39,459 bases of DNA. Origin: Gammaproteobacteria bacterium (GTDB taxonomy: Bacteria; Pseudomonadota; Gammaproteobacteria; Steroidobacterales; Woeseiaceae). Location of the stretch: positions 1-39,459 of the forward strand of contig QOPG01000012.1 of the NCBI GenBank assembly GCA_003331585.1, read 5' to 3'. The position numbers and the translations under genes were made by a program. Of this stretch, positions 33,142 through 39,459 are shown one piece after another. Every line of letters begins with the position of its first letter. Within the stretch, counting starts at the first letter, position 1. The notes beneath the pieces were generated by a model that ran no database searches, had not been told where the DNA came from, and saw nothing but the letters and a program-made list of their open reading frames with translations.

Positions 33142-33747
33142 ATGACCTGGATAAAGACTATAAGCTATGATGATGCAACTGGAAAAGTCAAAGAATTGTA
33201 TGAGAGAATTAAAGGTCCAGACAATAATGTTGATAATATAATGATGGCGCACAGCCTAAGGCCTCATAGTATGGAAGGTCATATGGCATTATATAAAAAC
33301 TGCATTCATCATTCTCGAAATACCATATCAAAATGGTTACTGGAGGCAATTGGAGTCTGTGTGAGTTTAATTAATGATTGTGATTATTGTGTAGAGCATC
33401 ACTATCAGGGAATGAGAAGATTGATAAATGATGATAAAAAATCATCATTGATTCGTTCAGCGCTGGAAACTAACAATCCTGAAAAAGCATTTTCAGGCAA
33501 AGAGTTAGCATCAATCAATTATGCTTTCAAACTCACAAATTCACCTTCTAAAATTACAGTTGAGGATATTCAGATATTAAGAAATTCTGGATTTGAAGAC
33601 GGGGAAATATTAGAAATTAATCAAGTGGCATCATATTTCGCTTATGCAAATAGAACGGTCCTGGGCCTTGGTGTAAACAAGTCAGGAGATATTATTGGGC
33701 TTTCTCCCAGTGATGGAAGTGATGATGATAATTGGAATCATTCATAA
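33142..33747 (+). CDS. AhpD-like carboxymuconolactone decarboxylase-family protein
   Basis: About 201 residues. The core CDYCVEHHYQGMRRLI near residues 84-99 has the CxxC plus His catalytic motif of AhpD-type alkylhydroperoxidases. The preceding helix (SKWLLEAIGVCVSLIND) and the later VASYFAYANRTVLGLGV match the 'uncharacterised peroxidase-related' subgroup of about 190 residues. It could reduce peroxides through a dithiol relay, but the partner is unknown. ATG 33142 is preferred, because GTGAG at 33130-33134 serves as its ribosome binding site, over the GTG at 33130. The acetoacetyl-CoA synthetase gene starts 26 nt after its stop. Confidence 0.85.
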   Translation: MTWIKTISYDDATGKVKELYERIKGPDNNVDNIMMAHSLRPHSMEGHMALYKNCIHHSRNTISKWLLEAIGVCVSLINDCDYCVEHHYQGMRRLINDDKKSSLIRSALETNNPEKAFSGKELASINYAFKLTNSPSKITVEDIQILRNSGFEDGEILEINQVASYFAYANRTVLGLGVNKSGDIIGLSPSDGSDDDNWNHS

Positions 33748-33773
33748 TTATCTTACTGGGAGTCAATAAATAA

Positions 33774-35705
33774 TTGAATGACATAGTTTGGCATGCCTCT
33801 AACGAGAGGATTCAACGATCTGCAATGTATCGCTTTATGAAGCTTCAAGGATTTAGCGAATACAATGATCTCTACCAATGGTCTATTAATGATAGAGAAT
33901 CCTTTTGGGATGCGCTCTCGATTTTTTGTGATGTCCAATTTTCTTCAAAACCCAAAGATATCTTGAGTGCTGGGAAATCCATGATTGAGGATAATTGGTT
34001 TCATGGAGCAAAACTAAATTTCGCAGAACACCTTTTAAGATATGAAGGAAACCGTGCAGCAATTATTTTTAAGGGAGAGCAAGGAAGAAGAGAAGAAATA
34101 AGTTTTGATGAATTGAAATTTCAGGTTGCTTCAGTTGCGTCGCAATTAAGAAAGTTAGGATTAAAGAAAAATGACTGTGTCGCAGCTTTTCTCCCAAATT
34201 GTCCTGAAGCAATCATTGCGATGTTAGCTTGCAGTAGTATGGGCATAATTTGGTCTTCTTGCTCACCTGATTTTGGCTTAGAAGGAGTCGTTGAGCGATT
34301 TGGACAAATTAACCCTAAATTACTAATTTCTTGTGATGGGTATTTTTATAATGGCAAAGAAATTAATACTATTCAGGTTACTAAAAAAATCGTTAGTCAA
34401 ATTGAAAGTATTAAAAATACTCTAATGGTTCCATTTTTGGAGACTGATTCAAAAAATATTTTAAAAGATGCAATTTGCTGGTCGAATCTTATTAAAGATA
34501 AAGTTGAAATAAAATTCGAAGCGCTCCCTTTCGATCATCCTCTATATATATTGTATTCTTCAGGGACGACAGGTTCACCTAAATGTATTGTTCATGGTGC
34601 AGGAGGGACTCTTCTTCAGCATTTAAAAGAGCATGTCCTGCATTATGATATTAATGAGCAAGATCGGTTATTCTATTTTACAACATGCGGTTGGATGATG
34701 TGGAATTGGATGGTTAGTGGCCTATCTGCTGGTGCCACATTAGTGATATATGATGGATCACCGTTCTATGACAATGGCAACATCCTATGGGATCTAGCTG
34801 AATCAGAAAAAATAACTGTATTTGGTGTCAGTGCTAAATATCTATCAGCACAGGAAAAAGCGGGAATAAAGCCTAAAAAAAATTATGATTTATCATCCAT
34901 TGAGACTGTCTTATCTACCGGATCTCCTCTTGCACCTGAGAGTTTTGATTATGTTTATAGAGAAATCAAAAATGATGTTCAATTGTCATCAGTATCTGGA
35001 GGTACTGATATTATCTCCTGTTTTGTCTCTGGCAATCCTATGCTCCCAGTAAGGCGGGGAGAGCTTCAATGCATGGGTTTAGGTATGGCAGTTGAGATTT
35101 TTGATGATGATGGGTTATCAATTACACAGAAAAATGGGGAGCTTGTTTGTACGAAATCATTTCCTTCAATGCCAATATATTTTTGGAAAGATCCAGATAA
35201 ACTTAAATACAATTCAGCGTATTTTGAAAAATTTCCAAATGTATGGTGCCAAGGTGACTTTGCAGTAATTACGGAATCTATGGGAATGATCATCTTTGGC
35301 AGATCAGACACAGTCCTTAATCCGGGTGGAGTAAGAATAGGGACAGCAGATATATACAGTCAAGTAGAAAAATTTGAAGAAATTACCGAAAGTATCGTGA
35401 TAGGTCAATCTTGGGATTATGATATTCGTATTATTCTTTTTGTTGTTATGAGAGATGGAATCCGCTTAAATAAAGACCTAAAGGACTCAATTTGTAAGAT
35501 TATCAGAGAAAATACTACACCTAGGCATGTACCAAAGAAAATTATTGAAGTGCAAGAGATCCCTAGAACACGAAGTGGTAAAATTGTTGAATTGGCAGTA
35601 AAAAAGACAGTTGAAGGTCAAAAGGTTGAAAATACATCTGCAATTGCCAATCCAGAGTGCTTGAGACAATACATGGATATACCTGAGTTGAGAAATGATT
35701 TATGA
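33774..35705 (+). CDS. Acetoacetyl-CoA synthetase (acetoacetate-CoA ligase)
   Basis: Activates acetoacetate with ATP and CoA. 643 residues, the AACS size, longer than most acyl-CoA synthetases. The N-terminus is AACS-like (VWHASNERIQRSAMYRFM, YDDLYQWS-like NDLYQWSINDRESFWDAL), followed by DNWFHGAKLNFAEHLL. AMP-binding motifs are YILYSSGTTGSPKCIVHGAGG near 260, GGTDIISCFVSGNP near 410 and PRTRSGKIVELAVKK near 603 with the catalytic Lys. The start is TTG 33774: GGGAG lies 11 nt upstream, and an internal ATG at 33825 would remove conserved residues. It overlaps the thioesterase by ATGA. The pair may recover C4 units such as those from polyhydroxybutyrate or leucine. Confidence 0.92.
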   Translation: MNDIVWHASNERIQRSAMYRFMKLQGFSEYNDLYQWSINDRESFWDALSIFCDVQFSSKPKDILSAGKSMIEDNWFHGAKLNFAEHLLRYEGNRAAIIFKGEQGRREEISFDELKFQVASVASQLRKLGLKKNDCVAAFLPNCPEAIIAMLACSSMGIIWSSCSPDFGLEGVVERFGQINPKLLISCDGYFYNGKEINTIQVTKKIVSQIESIKNTLMVPFLETDSKNILKDAICWSNLIKDKVEIKFEALPFDHPLYILYSSGTTGSPKCIVHGAGGTLLQHLKEHVLHYDINEQDRLFYFTTCGWMMWNWMVSGLSAGATLVIYDGSPFYDNGNILWDLAESEKITVFGVSAKYLSAQEKAGIKPKKNYDLSSIETVLSTGSPLAPESFDYVYREIKNDVQLSSVSGGTDIISCFVSGNPMLPVRRGELQCMGLGMAVEIFDDDGLSITQKNGELVCTKSFPSMPIYFWKDPDKLKYNSAYFEKFPNVWCQGDFAVITESMGMIIFGRSDTVLNPGGVRIGTADIYSQVEKFEEITESIVIGQSWDYDIRIILFVVMRDGIRLNKDLKDSICKIIRENTTPRHVPKKIIEVQEIPRTRSGKIVELAVKKTVEGQKVENTSAIANPECLRQYMDIPELRNDL

Positions 35706-36259
35706 GTAAAACAAAAAACTCTTTAACTGGTTATGGTTTATCTTATGACTCTGATAATGCTCAGAAAAATAATGGTAACCTTTTTTATCATGAGGGTATT
35801 GTAAAGCCAGAGTGGATTGATATGAATGGCCATATGAATGTAGCTTATTATGTTAAAGCTTTTGATTTAGCTATTGATATTCATTGGGCAGAACTGGGTA
35901 TAACTAAGGAGTATATCGAGAAAAAGGAGTGTTCAACATTTTCGGTCGAATGTCATATTACGTATCAAAATGAAATGAAAGTTGAAGAAAAATATCATAT
36001 TTCCTCTCAAATTCTTGCTTATGATGAAAAACGTATCCATGTTTTTCAAACAATGTATAAGCAGGGCTCTGAAGAGACAATAGCGACAGCTGAATGGATG
36101 AATTTGCATGTCAATTTAAAGACTCGCAAAGTAAGCGAATGGCCAAAAACTGTAATGCAGCAATTAGAGAAAGTTTGTGAGATGCAACCTCAGATTACTT
36201 GGCCGGATGAAGCTGGAAAGAAAATGAAGATAAAAAAACCAATTTATGTTTTAGGTTAA
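35702..36259 (+). CDS. Hotdog-fold acyl-CoA thioesterase (4HBT-like)
   Basis: 185 residues, one hotdog domain with a C-terminal extension. The family motif is DMNGHMNVAYYVKAFDLAIDIHWAELG, where the Asp/Asn-His-Met region forms the active site. The closest recognisable pattern is the betainyl-CoA or 4-hydroxybenzoyl-CoA thioesterase-like group. It starts within the last codon of the acetoacetyl-CoA synthetase gene, so the two are translationally coupled. A thioesterase beside a ligase would limit or edit CoA esters, but the true substrate is unknown. Confidence 0.85.
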   Translation: MSKTKNSLTGYGLSYDSDNAQKNNGNLFYHEGIVKPEWIDMNGHMNVAYYVKAFDLAIDIHWAELGITKEYIEKKECSTFSVECHITYQNEMKVEEKYHISSQILAYDEKRIHVFQTMYKQGSEETIATAEWMNLHVNLKTRKVSEWPKTVMQQLEKVCEMQPQITWPDEAGKKMKIKKPIYVLG

Positions 36260-36272
36260 TCGGTGAAGTCGT

Positions 36273-37661
36273 TTAGCCAATGGGTAGTGTTATTTTGATT
36301 GTGAAATCCTGATTTGTGGTGATAGCCTCAATTTTACCTCTATTCCATTCAATTCCAGATTTAGCGATCGCTAATCCTAATCCAGTTCCAGTTGAATTAT
36401 CACGTTTGACATTAGGATGCCGATAGAAAGGTTCAAATATTTTTTCTTTATCAGAATCTTTTATTCCTTTACCCTCGTCTTTTACGCAAATAATAATTTC
36501 ATTGGAAGAACGCTCGATTGAGCATGATATTAATGATTTTTTTGGGCTATATTTTACTGAATTTCTTATTACATTTTCCAATGCGCTTCTGATTGCATCT
36601 TCATAACCATCGAAAGTAATTAAATCTTTCGCTTCTAAAGTGATTTCATTATCATGATTTGGATCATTCTTGTGCTCAAACTTTATATCATCTATAACGT
36701 CTTTGATTAAGTCATTTAGATTTATTAAAGATGATTGCTCATCAACATTTTGATCCATTTTAGAGTATTTCAGGATATATTCGATCAGTTCATTTAGTGT
36801 TTCTATTTCTTTTCTGATTCTATCTAATTCAGCATTATTTCCTGAACTTTGAGTTGCGATATCTAAAGCAACTTGCATTCGAGATAAAGGAGACCTCAAC
36901 TCATGAGAAATATTCCTAGCAAGCTCCTGTTGGTTTTGATTGAAATTTTGAAGCCTCTCAGCCATCGAGTCGATATCTCTGGCAAGCTCTCCCATTTCAT
37001 CTTTTCTGGAACTAATAGATGGAGATATTCTTGTTTTTAGGTCACCCTCAGCAATTTTTAAAGTTGCATATTTGAAATGTTTAAAGGGTTTCATATACAT
37101 TCTGGAGAGAAAGTATGAAACCATGAGGCTCATTAATATCGCGCTTACTAATATTAACCATCTTAAGTTGTCATTAAAGTAACCCTGAAAAGATGTCTTT
37201 TTAGGGACTGAAAAAAGCTCATATCTTTGACTATCAGGACCAATCAGAAGCGGGATATAATTTGTCGGTCTTAGGTTGCTTGGTAAGTCTTTATTGCGAT
37301 TACGTCTATTGATTCGATTATTTTCTTTTTTATGATGAGGTTGATCGAAGTGAGCTTGCCAATCAAAAATTTTACGGGGTATATTTCTACCCAAAATATC
37401 CTCTTTTTTTTCGTTGAGGATGAATATTATGTAGGGATATTGATTTTTATTATTCGTATTTTTAAGCCAGATTTTTAAACCTGTTACTCCTTGAGTATCT
37501 AGCACTTCACTCGCTCTTAATATCACCTCATCTATTTCAAAATTAGTGTAAATCTGTTCCATACGTTGGTGGTAATAGTATCCCCCAAGTGCTGCAGAAA
37601 TTACAATAACGGAGATACAGCACCAAAAAGAAAGAAATATTCTAAAAAATAAATTTTGCAT
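36273..37661 (-). CDS. cpxA: CpxA-type sensor histidine kinase
   Basis: 462 residues: a membrane helix at about 8-28, a periplasmic domain of about 30-165, a second helix near 168-190, HAMP (about 190-245), then the kinase core. H-box ISHELRSPLSRMQVAL near residue 251, N-box LENVIRNSVKYS near 337, G1 VKDEGKGI, and G2 GTGLGLAIAKSGIEWNRGKIEA are intact. In E. coli CpxA senses misfolded envelope proteins. The periplasmic part here has an Asn/Arg/Lys-rich segment (about 114-126) that E. coli CpxA lacks as far as I recall. It starts 9 nt after the stop of the response regulator, and a CpxP-like gene is divergent, as in enterobacteria. Confidence 0.85.
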   Translation of the reverse strand: MQNLFFRIFLSFWCCISVIVISAALGGYYYHQRMEQIYTNFEIDEVILRASEVLDTQGVTGLKIWLKNTNNKNQYPYIIFILNEKKEDILGRNIPRKIFDWQAHFDQPHHKKENNRINRRNRNKDLPSNLRPTNYIPLLIGPDSQRYELFSVPKKTSFQGYFNDNLRWLILVSAILMSLMVSYFLSRMYMKPFKHFKYATLKIAEGDLKTRISPSISSRKDEMGELARDIDSMAERLQNFNQNQQELARNISHELRSPLSRMQVALDIATQSSGNNAELDRIRKEIETLNELIEYILKYSKMDQNVDEQSSLINLNDLIKDVIDDIKFEHKNDPNHDNEITLEAKDLITFDGYEDAIRSALENVIRNSVKYSPKKSLISCSIERSSNEIIICVKDEGKGIKDSDKEKIFEPFYRHPNVKRDNSTGTGLGLAIAKSGIEWNRGKIEAITTNQDFTIKITLPIG

Positions 37662-37670
37662 TTTAATTAA

Positions 37671-38372
37671 CTAGCTCTTTAGAAGAGCGTATCCAACTCC
37701 TCTTTTACTATAAATCAAATCTGTTGAAGCACCTTGAGCTTTTAATTTCGCCCTTAAATTACTCACATGAGTATCGATGCTTCTATCATAAGGAGTATAT
37801 GGCCTTCCAAGCGCCTCTTCACTTATTTTGTCTTTAGAAACAGTATCACCTTGATTAACGGTTAGGCATGTTAGAATTTCAAACTCTGTTCCAGTCAGCT
37901 TTAACTCATGACCCTTAAAGAGTGCTTTTCTATTTTTCTCTGTTATTTCAATATCTCCGAATTTTCTTTGTTCACTATTTGAATGATTATTTGATCGTCT
38001 TAGTATTGCATTTATTCTTGCAGCTAATTCTTGGGAATTAAAAGGTTTAGGTAGATAGTCATCCGCACCTAGCTCCAAGCCAAGTATACGATCATGATCT
38101 TCTCCACTTGCAGTCAACATGATTATCGGTATGTTATTATTTTTTCGGATGACCTTTAAGACCTCTAAACCAGATATCCCAGGTAGCATGATATCCAAAA
38201 TGACAAGATCATAGCCTTTTGAGGATAATTGGAGGATTTCTAGCTCCTGAATACCATCTTCTCCATTATTAATCATCTTCAAGTTAAGATTATGATGTGA
38301 AAGGAAGTCTCTAAGCAGATTTCCCAGCTCTTCATCATCATCGATTAATAAGAGGTTTTTTTCTCTTTCCAT
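37671..38372 (-). CDS. cpxR: CpxR-type OmpR-family response regulator
   Basis: About 233 residues, as E. coli CpxR (232). The receiver domain starts LLLIDDDEELGNLL with the acidic pair; the phospho-acceptor Asp lies in YDLVILDIMLPG, followed by MLTASG and LPKPFNSQEL with the conserved Lys. The C-terminal winged helix has LTGTEFEILTCL and RSIDTHVSNLRAKL, then KRGVGYALLK. ATG 38372 is chosen; an upstream TTG at 38384 would add four residues. It is cotranscribed with the kinase and divergent from the CpxP-like gene, with putative binding repeats between them. Confidence 0.92.
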   Translation of the reverse strand: MEREKNLLLIDDDEELGNLLRDFLSHHNLNLKMINNGEDGIQELEILQLSSKGYDLVILDIMLPGISGLEVLKVIRKNNNIPIIMLTASGEDHDRILGLELGADDYLPKPFNSQELAARINAILRRSNNHSNSEQRKFGDIEITEKNRKALFKGHELKLTGTEFEILTCLTVNQGDTVSKDKISEEALGRPYTPYDRSIDTHVSNLRAKLKAQGASTDLIYSKRGVGYALLKS

Positions 38373-38433
38373 AGTAAATAACAATTTGTTTTATCTAAAG
38401 TATGCTAACTCTACAAAATCTTTTCTTGAATAA

Positions 38434-38477
38434 TTAACGTTTTTAACAATTCTTAACAATAATACGAAATACTTAAC
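38434..38477. promoter_or_regulatory. Phased TTAAC repeats, candidate response-regulator binding sites
   Basis: TTAAC occurs at 38434, 38443, 38453 and 38473, that is about one DNA turn apart (9, 10 and 20 bp). On the other strand this reads GTTAA-N5-GTTAA-N4-GTTAA, similar in layout to the CpxR box GTAAA-N5-GTAAA. It lies between cpxR and the cpxP-like gene, so it could mediate autoregulation and cpxP activation. Confidence 0.55.
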
Positions 38478-38538
38478 TATGTAAATCAATCATTTAGAGT
38501 AGCATTAATTCTAATATCCAACTAAGGAGAGTATCAGA

Positions 38539-39024
38539 ATGTTGTATGAAAAAATATTGATTGCATTAGCATCGTTGTCGATTTCAAGTTTCGCAATTGC
38601 CAACTATGAGGAGTCATTTTTTTCTAGTGAAAAACTTGAAAAGAAAATAAGTAGAATGGAGCATATCCTTGATTTAAATTACGATCAAAAAACAAATATT
38701 AAAGAAATATTCGATGCTTCAACCAAGGAAATTAAAGAAAATTTTAATGAATTAATGATTATCAAGAAGAAAATGATGAATCTCAATCCAAATAACATAG
38801 ATTACGATAGTGAGATTAAATCTCTATCATTGGTTTTGGGAAAGCATATCTCAGAGCAAGCGATAATTCATGGCTCCCTTAGAAAGCTTATTTTTAATGA
38901 ATTAACAGAAGATCAAAGAGAATTAATGAATAAGAGATTTGATGAAAGAGATCAGAGATCGATTAAAAGAAAATTAAGAAAAAAAGTTTCCAATTTAAAT
39001 AAAAATAGAGATAGAAAATTCTGA
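38539..39024 (+). CDS. cpxP: CpxP/Spy-like periplasmic LTxxQ protein
   Basis: 161 residues with a signal peptide cleaved near NYEE. The family's two hallmark motifs appear as LNYDQ (46-50, a variant) and LTEDQ (122-126), in an all-helical, highly charged protein with a strongly basic C-terminal tail (about 140-161, rich in Lys, Arg and Asn). CpxP inhibits CpxA and helps deliver misfolded proteins for degradation; Spy is a chaperone. Position divergent from cpxR supports CpxP. The ribosome binding site AAGGAGA lies 9-15 nt before the ATG. A clear terminator follows the gene. Confidence 0.85.
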   Translation: MLYEKILIALASLSISSFAIANYEESFFSSEKLEKKISRMEHILDLNYDQKTNIKEIFDASTKEIKENFNELMIIKKKMMNLNPNNIDYDSEIKSLSLVLGKHISEQAIIHGSLRKLIFNELTEDQRELMNKRFDERDQRSIKRKLRKKVSNLNKNRDRKF

Positions 39025-39063
39025 AGATCATTTATTTAGAGATTTAAAGAAGGCTTTCTTTTT

Positions 39064-39093
39064 AAAAACGGCCATCAGAATGGCCGTTTTTTT
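39064..39093 (+). terminator. Rho-independent terminator after the cpxP-like gene
   Basis: A 12-bp perfect stem, AAAAACGGCCAT (39064-39075) paired with ATGGCCGTTTTT (39080-39091), has a 4-nt loop CAGA and continues into TT. The A-run before the stem would also make it work for transcripts from the other side. It separates the cpxP-like gene from the repeat lipoprotein. Confidence 0.93.
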
Positions 39094-39222
39094 ATGTCAT
39101 TTTGCATTGATAATTAAAATTTTATCTATACTAAGTATTTGTGATGATTTTAAAAAGATCTATAATCAATTTTATTAATAAAAAAGAAAATGATTTATGT
39201 GAATATGAAAAAAAGGATACAA

Positions 39223-39459
39223 ATGTTCAATATCAGAGCTAAAAATTTTCCACTTACTTTAATTTTTTCTTTATTGTTTATTCAAAGTTGCGGGGTTACT
39301 TATAGCGGCATGAGTGGTTCTTCTGGTGGCATGAGTGGTTCTTCTGGCGGCATGAGTGGATCCTCGGGTGGCATGAGTGGATCTTCGGGCGGCATGAGTG
39401 GATCCTCGGGTGGCATGAGTGGATCTTCTGGCGGCATGAGTGGTTCTTCTGGCGGCATG
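39223..39459 (+). CDS. Lipoprotein of tandem GMSGSSG heptapeptides (3' truncated by window edge)
   Basis: From ATG 39223 (AAGGA at 39213-39217, about 5 nt upstream) the protein starts MFNIRAKNFPLTLIFSLLF and reaches IQSC, a lipobox with lipidated Cys23, followed by GVTYS. From there it is a perfect repeat of the heptapeptide GMSGSSG, seven full copies and part of an eighth before the window ends. In-frame ATGs at 39190 and 39205 are alternative starts. The repeat has no charge, one Met per unit, and would be a flexible, disordered surface or periplasmic tract. What follows is unseen. I do not recognise the protein, and its neighbours suggest envelope stress or surface roles only by position. 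Confidence 0.8.
   Translation, partial: MFNIRAKNFPLTLIFSLLFIQSCGVTYSGMSGSSGGMSGSSGGMSGSSGGMSGSSGGMSGSSGGMSGSSGGMSGSSGGM
39307..39453 (+). repeat. 21-bp in-frame tandem repeat encoding GMSGSSG
   Basis: Seven complete 21-bp units (starts at 39307, 39328, 39349, 39370, 39391, 39412 and 39433), plus 6 nt of an eighth. Units differ only at synonymous positions, such as GGT/GGA, TCT/TCC, TCT/TCG and GGT/GGC, while every residue is unchanged. Such arrays can expand or contract by slippage or recombination. Confidence 0.95.

Noticed and set aside
39307-39459. Regular 21-bp repeats could suggest a CRISPR-like or iteron array
   Set aside because: The repeats are contiguous with no spacers, keep one reading frame and encode an invariant heptapeptide after a lipobox, so they are coding tandem repeats.

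Overview
The window is AT-rich chromosomal DNA from a gammaproteobacterium, most likely an uncultured marine heterotroph. The first 4.6 kb carry lolB, tRNA-Gln, prs, rplY, pth, ychF and tRNA-Met. That order is the one I know from Pseudomonas-type genomes, except that ispE, expected after lolB, is not here. Genes are tightly packed, ATGA overlaps are common and several starts are non-ATG. I see no insertion sequence, phage gene, CRISPR array or rRNA.

Layout. (1) 1-4630: core translation and nucleotide genes with two tRNAs, each with its own TTGACA-type promoter. (2) 4642-7226, minus: a periplasmic serine hydrolase translationally coupled to a PuuB-like gamma-glutamylputrescine oxidase. (3) 7323-13285, plus: a ferredoxin/ASKHA corrinoid-activator-like protein, then an SDR, thiolase, quinone-oxidoreductase-like MDR, MaoC hydratase and an unlisted 51-residue zinc-ribbon protein. 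This looks like acyl-CoA metabolism. (4) 13264-16021: a divergent SGLT-type sugar symporter and glucokinase around a perfect 20-bp palindrome, which reads as a non-PTS glucose uptake module. (5) 16024-21234, minus: DUF6152-like protein, exported beta-rich protein, DUF4396-like membrane protein, PuuC-like aldehyde dehydrogenase and lipoprotein gamma-glutamyltranspeptidase. (6) 21347-22673, plus: an exported fumarylacetoacetase-fold protein and a second DUF6152-like protein, divergent from block 5. (7) 22769-25509: trans-sulfuration enzyme, haem A synthase and Lrp/AsnC regulator. (8) 25675-27470: a NorC-like cytochrome c, apparently starting at ATT, and a NorB-like haem-copper protein. (9) 27483-32085: a ferric-iron ABC importer (fbpABC order) divergent from a YeiH-type membrane protein, with a near-perfect Fur box between them. 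(10) 32375-36259: cold-shock protein, DUF7009-like protein, AhpD-like protein, acetoacetyl-CoA synthetase and hotdog thioesterase. (11) 36273-39024: a Cpx-type histidine kinase and regulator divergent from a CpxP/Spy-like protein, with phased TTAAC repeats between them, followed by a strong terminator. (12) 39223 to the edge: a lipoprotein built of GMSGSSG heptapeptide repeats.

The best candidate for something not well described is the NorC/NorB-like pair. In my by-eye alignment to canonical cytochrome-c NO reductase, the first FeB histidine is Tyr, the FeB glutamate is Thr, and one low-spin haem histidine is Met. The double-His motif, the first haem-b His and the proximal haem-b3 His are kept. 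No norD or norQ is present in the window. Other notable points are the ATT start, the GMSGSSG lipoprotein, the paired DUF6152 loci with an exported hydratase-like enzyme, PuuB/PuuC with Ggt but no PuuA or PuuD, and the corrinoid-activator-like protein without a methyltransferase. All family assignments come from reading the sequence and recalled family features; no database search was run.
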